This document shows, piece by piece, positions 43,294 through 48,268 of a stretch of DNA of 48,268 nucleotides; positions within the stretch are counted from its first letter, which is position 1, and each line of letters begins with the position of its first letter. The notes under the pieces are model-generated. The model was not told where the DNA came from. It ran no database searches and was given only the letters and a program-made list of their open reading frames with translations. Source of the stretch: Alteromonas sp. MMG017 (GTDB lineage Bacteria; Pseudomonadota; Gammaproteobacteria; Enterobacterales; Alteromonadaceae); assembly GCF_018100795.1 (NCBI RefSeq), contig NZ_JAGJDY010000017.1, forward strand, positions 1 through 48,268, given 5' to 3'. Position numbers and translations under genes: made by a program.

Positions 43294-43301
43294 ATAAAGA
43301 C

Positions 43302-43412
43302 TCTTAACTTGCATTACCCCAAACAAACTCTACAGTTTCAAGAATTTTGAAACAACTAATTCGGGGGAATCGTCCGCCGAAGGCCGAAACAAATTTGATT
43401 GCTTTGTTATGC
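43302..43412 (-). repeat. attC site 6 (divergent)
   Basis: TCTTAAC to GTTATGC, about 111 bp. Outer arms TAACTTGCATTA and the inverse of GATTGCTTTGTTATGC match loosely. A strong inner palindrome GTTTCAA / TTGAAAC is at its centre-left. Less typical than other sites. Confidence 0.5.
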
Positions 43413-43421
43413 AGACATCGG

Positions 43422-43838
43422 TCATGCAGCCAATTTCCAAACTGCAACTCCAAGCATGGCAAGTAACACCACGCAACCAACCATGAAGAGCCGCAACCGC
43501 ATTGGCACATAGTTGGACCCCACGTGGACCCAGGCATGCGCGTATCGACTCGCAACAAACATATAAGCCAGAACGACGGCCACAATACCGGTGGCATTTA
43601 TACTGTAGAGAACAACGCATAAAACGTAGAAAAGGATCGGGACTTCAAACTGGTTGGCAATGTTGTTGGAAACCTTGACGACCTCTTCAGGCCATACCCG
43701 ATTATCTAACGCCGCTTGCTGACGATTAACCTTGCCAGCTTTCACTACCTTGGCTTTTCTTGCTCCCAGAACGATAAAAAGTACTAGGGTAAGAAAAACC
43801 TGAGCCAACACAGGCCAAAAGATATGACTAGAATTCAT
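43422..43838 (-). CDS. MAPEG-family membrane protein
   Basis: A 138-aa protein with about four membrane helices, of the family that includes microsomal glutathione transferases. N-terminal helix FWPVLAQVFLTLVLFIVLG, the loop with VSNNIANQFEVPILFYVL, and RYAHAWVHVGSNYVPMRLRLF are the family's typical segments (Asn/Gln/Glu and Arg/His residues). AAGGAG precedes the ATG. Enzyme activity cannot be inferred. It lies on a cassette with attC 6 at its 3' side. Confidence 0.85.
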   Translation of the reverse strand: MNSSHIFWPVLAQVFLTLVLFIVLGARKAKVVKAGKVNRQQAALDNRVWPEEVVKVSNNIANQFEVPILFYVLCVVLYSINATGIVAVVLAYMFVASRYAHAWVHVGSNYVPMRLRLFMVGCVVLLAMLGVAVWKLAA

Positions 43839-43850
43839 TCGTAACTCCTT

Positions 43851-43988
43851 ATGTAACCAGTTTATTATGCGTACATCACTGCAAATATGCTAGGGTAAAT
43901 TGTCGCAATACTTAGGTAAAATTGGAACGAAGGGACAGAGCCAACGTGTGAATGTCCTATTGAGCTTACGAGCAATGTAATGTCATTA
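43851..43988 (-). repeat. decayed attC site 7
   Basis: ATGTAAC at the left, and the shared core GGTAAAATTGGAACGAAGGGACAGAGCCAACG (split by mismatches) in the middle at about 43913-43945. The right GTTRRRY box is not recognisable beside the esterase stop. Probably degenerate. Confidence 0.4.
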
Positions 43989-44744
43989 TTGTATGCCCTT
44001 ACCGCGCTGATATTGATATAACCCTGATAAAGCATTGTATAAGCCCGCAATCATTGTGAAATCGTGAGAAACATCGTCAAACGCGTTTAGCTTTAACTTT
44101 AAGTCGATGGAACGGTTTTTCGATAGTGTAGCTGCAAACGAGTTATACACTGATTTCATTTCACCGCTTTCACTTCCAATATTCATATAAAGGTAATTTT
44201 CACTGCCTCCGTTAGAGAGCACATAATTTTTAGCCGATTTAGCCGTCTCTCTTGCTCCCCACCAGACAGCAGGACTGAAGGCTAGATGAGACTGAAAAAG
44301 TTTTGGGCGTGAATGAAAGCTATGGATAACTAGCAGTCCAGCAACAGAGTGGCCAGCGATGGAATTAAATTCACTTGTGCGATATTTTTTGTTGATGCGC
44401 GGTATAAGCTCTTTTTCTAAGAAATCTAAAAATTGATCCCCGCCCCCTCCTTTTCCAACAGGGCCTCGTGGATCCATGTTTACGGTTGGTGCGAAATCAT
44501 TCAACCGATCCTCTACATCGATACTTACAATAATATGCTCATAAGACCCCTTTGATAAATGGAGTCTTTGAAGCATGCCATTTAGCATATTCTGATTCGA
44601 GGTGCCGTCTAGTAAGTAAATAACAGGGTATTTTTTTGATGTCTCAGTTTCGTATGACTGGGGAACAATAACGCTTACTTTGTGAGTTTGGGCATTTACG
44701 GTAAAACAAAAGAAAATTGAAAGTAACAAGTAATAGGTTTTCAA
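43986..44744 (-). CDS. secreted esterase, IroE/esterase-D-like alpha/beta hydrolase
   Basis: A 252-aa predicted periplasmic hydrolase of the putative esterase family (PF00756 type). Signal peptide MKTYYLLLSIFFCFTVNA; YPVIYLLDGTSNQ; oxyanion and nucleophile region GHSVAGLL (Ser about residue 133); Asp and His of the triad are probably in the NAFDDVSHDF segment near the C-terminus. The start is TTG, with no obvious ribosome site, so expression is uncertain. It resembles siderophore esterases, but no iron-uptake genes are nearby. Just upstream the cassette boundary is broken by an IS remnant. Confidence 0.75.
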   Translation of the reverse strand: MKTYYLLLSIFFCFTVNAQTHKVSVIVPQSYETETSKKYPVIYLLDGTSNQNMLNGMLQRLHLSKGSYEHIIVSIDVEDRLNDFAPTVNMDPRGPVGKGGGGDQFLDFLEKELIPRINKKYRTSEFNSIAGHSVAGLLVIHSFHSRPKLFQSHLAFSPAVWWGARETAKSAKNYVLSNGGSENYLYMNIGSESGEMKSVYNSFAATLSKNRSIDLKLKLNAFDDVSHDFTMIAGLYNALSGLYQYQRGKGIQ

Positions 44745-44784
44745 ATTTTAAACGCCTTTTTGAAGAACTAAAGTTTCCAGGCTT

Positions 44785-45025
44785 ATAGACACAAAAACGC
44801 CCTGTCAAATGCCAGCCTCCACATTTTCGTAGTTCAGTTGAAAGCCACCGGAACGCCGGCCGGAACAATATTAGTTTGTTCAATGCTAAATCAACTTAGA
44901 CGCTAGCATCAACAAACATAGCATGATTTTTGTGGGATTTGACACTCATAAAGAGATTCACCCGCTTGCCTATTGTGAAGGACAACGAGGGCGTTATGGT
45001 GGCACCAGCTTATTAAAGGGTAATC
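44785..45025 (+). mobile_element. IS110-family element remnant, copy B
   Basis: Resembles copy A over the left end (TATAGACACAAAAACGCCCTGTCAAATGCCAGCCTCC...) and the start of the transposase gene. From 44908 the reading INKHSMIFVGFDTHKEIHPLAYCEGQRG matches copy A. The start codon is ATC, and the sequence then jumps by an internal deletion to a MVAP-like stretch. The remainder is lost. The right border is not defined, and 45025-45177 shows nothing I can identify. Confidence 0.7.
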
Positions 45026-45260
45026 ACCCACGAGCCTAGGCTGAACGATCACCGGCCTACGGCGGGGTGAGTATGATAGGCGTTGTTCATTTAATATGAG
45101 TAAGAACACAACTAATTATAGACTGAAAAAATACCAGGGAGACACTCGGTTTATACTGACATGGAGAGTCCTACCAACGAATGATATGGACTCCCCTCCA
45201 TTAACGGCATCAATGTGCCATATTGAAAGTGCAAACTAATCAATAAAAAGGAGAGCCCAT

Positions 45261-46286
45261 ATGTCCTTAATTAAAGTCGTTGGCATCGATTTAGCCAAAC
45301 TTGTTTTTAGTATTCACGGTGTGGATGAACATGGCAAGTGTAAATTAAGAAAAACTATAAAGAGAAACAATCTGTTAGCTGAAGTTGCACAGTTACCTAA
45401 ATTTATCATTGGAATGGAAGCGTGCTCAGGCTCACATTATTAGGCAAGAGAATTTATTAAGTTGGGACATGAGGTTCGCATCATGGCATCTAAGTTTGTT
45501 ACTCCTTATCGGCAGATTGAAAAGAATGACGCAAACGATGCTGAAGCAATTTGTGAAGCCGCCTGCAGACCTAAAACAAGGTTCGTCAGTATTAAATCCG
45601 AAGAGCTACAAGCATTGCTATGCTTGCACCGTATTCGCCAAGGCGCAATTAAAGATAGAACGGCACGTATTAACAGATTGCGTGGATTATTATCTGAGTT
45701 TGTCATCATCATGCCCAAAGGCCGCTATCCTGCTCAAAATGCCATTATGGGTATTTTAGAAGACGCTGAAAATGGATTGCCCATTTTAGCACGTGAGTTA
45801 CTTGATGACTTATGGCAAAGCATCCAAGACTTAAACCAGCAAATACTGAATCATGATAGAAAGCTCTATCAACTTGCGAATCATATGGAGCAAGCCAAAC
45901 AATTGTTGGGTTTTCCTAGTATTGGTGAAGTTACCGCAACCGCTGTGGTTGCCACAGTCAATGATGCAAAGCACTTTGAGTCCAGTCGTTCACTCTCTGC
46001 TTGGATTGGTTTAGTCCCAAAACAGTACACCACAGATGGTGTTGCTCGATTAGGTCGTATTAGCAAACGAGGCGAAAAACACATTCGCACTTGTCTTATT
46101 CATGGCGCTAGAGCCGTTATTGCTAATTGTAAAAACAAAACCGACCGCACCAGTTTATGGGTAAAAGACCTAGTTGAACGACGTGGCTTTAAACGTGCCA
46201 CTGTAGCATTGGCCGCTAAAAACGCCCGCCTAATATGGGCATTATTACGGTCTGGAAAAGAGTACCAAGTGGATTACGTGAAATAA
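45261..46286 (+). pseudogene. IS1111-group transposase interrupted by an amber codon
   Basis: 341 codons in a single frame, complete except for TAG at 45441-45443. It reads ...GMEACSGSHY-stop-AREFIKLGHEV, where relatives have Trp (TGG), so this looks like one G-to-A change. Catalytic features are otherwise present: D in GIDLAK, E in MEACSGSH, DANDAEAI, and the C-terminal domain (LGFPSIGEVTATAV, LSAWIGLVPKQYTTDGVARLGRISKRGEKHIR). GGAGAG precedes ATG 45261. Internal starts after the stop would lack the first catalytic residues. Confidence 0.88.
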
Positions 46287-46560
46287 CACTTAATCCTTAT
46301 AACCAAGGTCAAACCAAAACGGTTAACCCCACCGAGTCTGTGCATTAGCAATTGACGATAACACGGTCAGACCGAGAGCAAGAAAGCCTGTTTAATCGGG
46401 AAGAGATTATTAATAAATACTCTGTTTAACGAATGAGGCATTGCTCAAGCGCAAATCATCAGGGCGATAGCAAAAGCTGTTACGGCAGCAAGCTAATTAA
46501 ACGCCGAATGTAGAGCTGCTGTCAGATCCACTGTTGTTGAAGATTACTTGTGCTTGACAA
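46287..46560 (+). ncRNA. probable bridge/seek RNA region of the IS1111-group element
   Basis: 274 bp of non-coding DNA between the transposase stop and the right inverted repeat. In the IS1111 subgroup this downstream region is where the target-guiding RNA is encoded (in the IS110 subgroup it is upstream). It contains no open frame of interest. I can only infer the RNA from family architecture; boundaries and guide loops are not resolved here. Confidence 0.5.
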
Positions 46561-46572
46561 AGGGGAGTCCAT

Positions 46573-46669
46573 GTAGCCCTGTTAATGGGCAAAATTATGT
46601 TGGCTAAAATGTGGAGCGGAGCGAAACCAAGCCAACGTAATTTTGTCCACTTTAAACAGTTTGTTAGGC
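46573..46669 (-). repeat. attC site 8, interrupted by the insertion sequence
   Basis: TGGGCAAAATTATGTTGGCT pairs with the inverse of CCAACGTAATTTTGTCCA around GGAGCGGAGCGAAACC. It ends in GTTAGGC at 46663-46669, a perfect GTTRRRY box. The opposite RYYYAAC box is missing and replaced by the insertion sequence end. Confidence 0.82.
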
Positions 46670-47140
46670 GTCATCATCCGGCTCAGCATCGAAGGACCCT
46701 GGAATATGCTCGTCGCATGTTTCATAAGCAAAAACATCTTCTGCATTCCAGATATCAAACTGTTCGATTACATCCAAGTAGCAAGCAGTTTTACGGACAT
46801 TGACAGTTAAATATGTTTCATCCCATCTTTCCAATGAACAATCTAAATTGCGAATTTTTTCGATATAAATATCTTGTTTATTTCTATCCATTGATTTGTC
46901 GAAGATTACTCTCAGCGTTCGGTTACCGCTTCTTGCGATGACATTTTCAATTTCCAAAATGCCGTTATCGTCCTCAAAAGCTTGTACGTCATCCTTGAAA
47001 TTTAACGAGTATGAAAAGAATGGGACATTTTCAAGCCGATAAATATTATTCCCTAGAGGTTCTGCCCACATAGACTCGCCACCAATCATCCAGTGATTGG
47101 GCAAAGATACGTGAACTTTAACTAATCCTTCGTTGCTCAT
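46664..47140 (-). CDS. DUF4265 domain protein on a cassette
   Basis: A 158-aa soluble acidic protein. The order VKVHVSLP...ESMWAEPLGNNIYRLENVPFFSYSLNFKDDVQA is the DUF4265 pattern; the remainder (VIARSGNRTLRVIFD, then an aspartate-rich tail) fits too. Members occur near contact-dependent systems and in cassettes, but their function is unknown. The TAA/TGA end lies at attC site 8 and attC site 9 lies at its 5' side, making an intact one-gene cassette. Confidence 0.75.
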   Translation of the reverse strand: MSNEGLVKVHVSLPNHWMIGGESMWAEPLGNNIYRLENVPFFSYSLNFKDDVQAFEDDNGILEIENVIARSGNRTLRVIFDKSMDRNKQDIYIEKIRNLDCSLERWDETYLTVNVRKTACYLDVIEQFDIWNAEDVFAYETCDEHIPGSFDAEPDDDA

Positions 47141-47146
47141 TTAGAT

Positions 47147-47278
47147 GCCTAACGCCGCCAACAACGGCAGGTTTGTTGTTGTGATTTTTGTGCAACAATG
47201 GCGAAGCCATGCACAAAAAGCGCGACGACAAAGCTGTCCAAGGAGCGTAGCGACTGATGTTGCTTGGCCTTGTTAAGC
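47147..47278 (-). repeat. attC site 9
   Basis: GCCTAAC (perfect RYYYAAC) to GTTAAGC (perfect GTTRRRY), 132 bp. The central stem pairs GTGCAACAATGGC with GCCATGCAC. Clear attC. Confidence 0.9.
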
Positions 47279-47596
47279 ATCTGCCTCTGCGCCCCAATCT
47301 TTGAACCACTGTACTGGCATGTTAACAGACTCAAAATCTAGTTGCTGTAACTCTGTTGATGAATATGTATTTGCCAAGTAGAGGTCCCATTGTGTTTCTA
47401 CATCTGCCAATATTGGCATAATTACTTCAATTTCTTTCGGAGCATCAATGTCAGAATATTTATTCCAGAACAACTCGCACCACTCAGCTATTTGTTTATG
47501 GGTATATGGTGATTCATTTGGGTTTTCACCATAGGCTAATAAGGATATAAAATTTCCCTTGATGAATTCTAACTGTATCGGTCTGCTCATTTTCAT
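47273..47596 (-). CDS. cassette-borne hypothetical protein
   Basis: A 107-aa soluble acidic protein, no signal peptide, rich in Trp (QIAEWCELFWNKY, DVETQWDLY, VQWFKDWGAEADA). No family recognised. ATG 47596 or a second ATG two codons later could be the start. Its 3' end overlaps attC site 9 and its 5' side has attC site 10. Confidence 0.6.
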   Translation of the reverse strand: MKMSRPIQLEFIKGNFISLLAYGENPNESPYTHKQIAEWCELFWNKYSDIDAPKEIEVIMPILADVETQWDLYLANTYSSTELQQLDFESVNMPVQWFKDWGAEADA

Positions 47597-47603
47597 CTTT
47601 AGT

Positions 47604-47720
47604 GCTTAACGCCCAACTTTTGGGCACAAATACGTAGGCTAAAATAAGGAGCGAAGCGACGGGAGCCTACGTGTTTGTGTCCCAGCGAACGCAGTGAGCG
47701 CCAACAGTTGTTTGTTAGCA
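47604..47720 (-). repeat. attC site 10
   Basis: GCTTAAC (perfect RYYYAAC) to GTTAGCA, 117 bp. ACGTAGGCTAAAATAAGGAGC pairs in part with GGGAGCCTACGT around GCGAAGCGAC. Clear attC. Confidence 0.9.
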
Positions 47721-47731
47721 GCCAATGCAAC

Positions 47732-48229
47732 TCAAACCTTGTCGATCTTTAAAATTCCGTTTTCCTGTTTAGGCAGGAAAACAATAGTCACACACTGTCC
47801 GTTTTTGATAAAGGTGTTGTGACCCCGATTAGCAAAAAAGTATTGTTCAGTAGCGTAATCGTTATATTTGAATTTTACATCTGAAATAACGAACATTTCT
47901 TCCCTACTGTTACCTTGTAATATTTCATGGTCGGTTATACATCCTGATATGATCTGACTCTGGTTGGTCAAAATAGAATTTTGGACGTTATGAACTCTCA
48001 AGCCGTTGAGAAGTGATGTGGTAAAGGCAACTAAAAATACGCTAAATGCAATGACTACGATGTATTTAGGCTTTAACTTGGTTAAAGTTGAGAGTGACTG
48101 TAGCAGAGTCGTGAATTTGAAAGTCGCGACAAGGATTGCGGCAGCGATTAACAAACCAATTGAATTGAAACTAGCGCTGATGGACTCCACGTTACTTAGG
48201 AAGTAGGTGCTACTTGAAGGTTCTAACAT
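47732..48229 (-). CDS. cassette-borne membrane protein
   Basis: A 165-aa protein with two membrane helices (about residues 24-44, IGLLIAAAILVATFKFTTLL, and 57-74, IVVIAFSVFLVAFTTSLL). A soluble beta-rich C-terminus follows (REEMFVISDVKFKYNDYATEQYFF...GQCVTIVFLPKQENGILKIDKV). No family recognised. attC site 10 at its 3' side and the start of another attC at its 5' side. Confidence 0.62.
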   Translation of the reverse strand: MLEPSSSTYFLSNVESISASFNSIGLLIAAAILVATFKFTTLLQSLSTLTKLKPKYIVVIAFSVFLVAFTTSLLNGLRVHNVQNSILTNQSQIISGCITDHEILQGNSREEMFVISDVKFKYNDYATEQYFFANRGHNTFIKNGQCVTIVFLPKQENGILKIDKV

Positions 48230-48258
48230 CGTACTAATATTGAATTCCTAAACTTGGC

Positions 48259-48268
48259 TGCTAACGCT
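48259..48268 (-). repeat. attC site 11, cut by window end
   Basis: TGCTAACGCT, the inverse of the GTTAGCA box used by sites 1 and 10, lies 29 bp beyond the last cassette gene. The array continues beyond the window. Confidence 0.7.

Larger units (their letters stand above)
41940..43294 (+). mobile_element. Y1 (HUH) transposase unit with terminal repeats
   Basis: Left end: a hairpin with GTACTAA (41940-41946) / TTAGTAC (41986-41992) and the motif ACTAAACAAGACAG. Right end: two direct repeats of about 47 bp (43200-43246, 43247-43293), each holding TGCCTGTCTTGTTTTGTCC, the inverse of the left motif. The transposase gene lies between. Such flanking repeats fit REP/RAYT-like systems. Confidence 0.6.
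45178..46575 (+). mobile_element. IS1111-group (IS110 family) insertion sequence in an attC site
   Basis: 12-bp subterminal inverted repeats ATGGACTCCCCT (45185-45196) and AGGGGAGTCCAT (46561-46572) enclose one transposase gene. Subterminal repeats are a mark of the IS1111 subgroup. On the right, attC sequence resumes directly after the repeat and runs to a perfect GTTAGGC box at 46663. On the left, CTACCAAC at 45171-45178 may be the other part of the site. One named subgroup of these elements, IS1111-attC, targets attC sites, which fits. Exact ends are approximate. Confidence 0.82.

Noticed and set aside
44745..45260. Protein gene between the esterase and the IS1111-group element
   Set aside because: The only open frames are short; the left half aligns with the IS110-family remnant and the rest shows no coding signal.
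37686..48229. Toxin-antitoxin pairs among the cassettes
   Set aside because: Such pairs are common in integrons, but no two-gene cassette or recognisable toxin family is visible here.
1..48268. tRNA or rRNA genes
   Set aside because: I saw no cloverleaf with a conserved TTCRANY arm in the intergenic regions and no rRNA-like sequence.

Overview
The window looks like chromosomal DNA of a marine gammaproteobacterium of the Alteromonadales, most likely Alteromonas or a close relative. This rests on moderate GC, Enterobacteria-like core gene clusters, LapA/LapB, a large PilZ protein beside them, and protein sequences close to but distinct from the E. coli homologues. The genus is an inference from memory, not from a search.

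Positions 1-36.9 kb are ordinary core genome in conserved blocks. yccA is followed by tusD-tusC-tusB-tusE (tRNA 2-thiouridine sulfur relay) and a Cof-type HAD phosphatase. On the minus strand run lrp, ftsK, lolA, rarA, crcB and serS, as in E. coli, with ald (alanine dehydrogenase) divergent from lrp. A second minus-strand block reads gyrA, serC, aroA, cmk, rpsA, ihfB, a 779-aa PilZ protein, lapA, lapB and pyrF. ubiG, nrdA, nrdB and yfaE follow on the plus strand. Upstream of nrdA lie two pairs of NrdR-box-like palindromes, each pair spaced 32 bp start to start and the pairs 200 bp apart, followed by a long leader able to fold into stems. A response regulator and sensor kinase, two spondin-domain envelope proteins and a large lipoprotein close the core part.

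From about 37 kb to the window end the character changes. Small, mostly unrecognised genes all lie on the minus strand and are separated by imperfect palindromes of about 60-130 bp. These begin with RYYYAAC-like and end with GTTRRRY-like boxes, and several contain a shared core of the form TTGGCTAAAAT...GGAGCGAAGCGA...AAGCCAA. These are attC sites, so the region is the distal part of a chromosomal integron cassette array (or a cluster of attC sites lacking an integrase). No integrase is visible. Cassette orientation predicts it, if it exists, to the right of the window, and the last ten bases start another attC. Cargo includes four likely envelope or secreted proteins, a MAPEG membrane protein, an esterase, a DUF4265 protein and several unknowns.

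The array has been invaded by mobile DNA. There are two decayed copies of one IS110-family element. A Y1 (HUH) RAYT-like transposase gene is bracketed by copies of a short repeat that also forms a long hairpin at the array's left edge. A nearly intact IS1111-group element appears to sit in an attC site, with one in-frame amber codon in its transposase and a 274-bp downstream non-coding region where a target-guiding bridge/seek RNA is expected.
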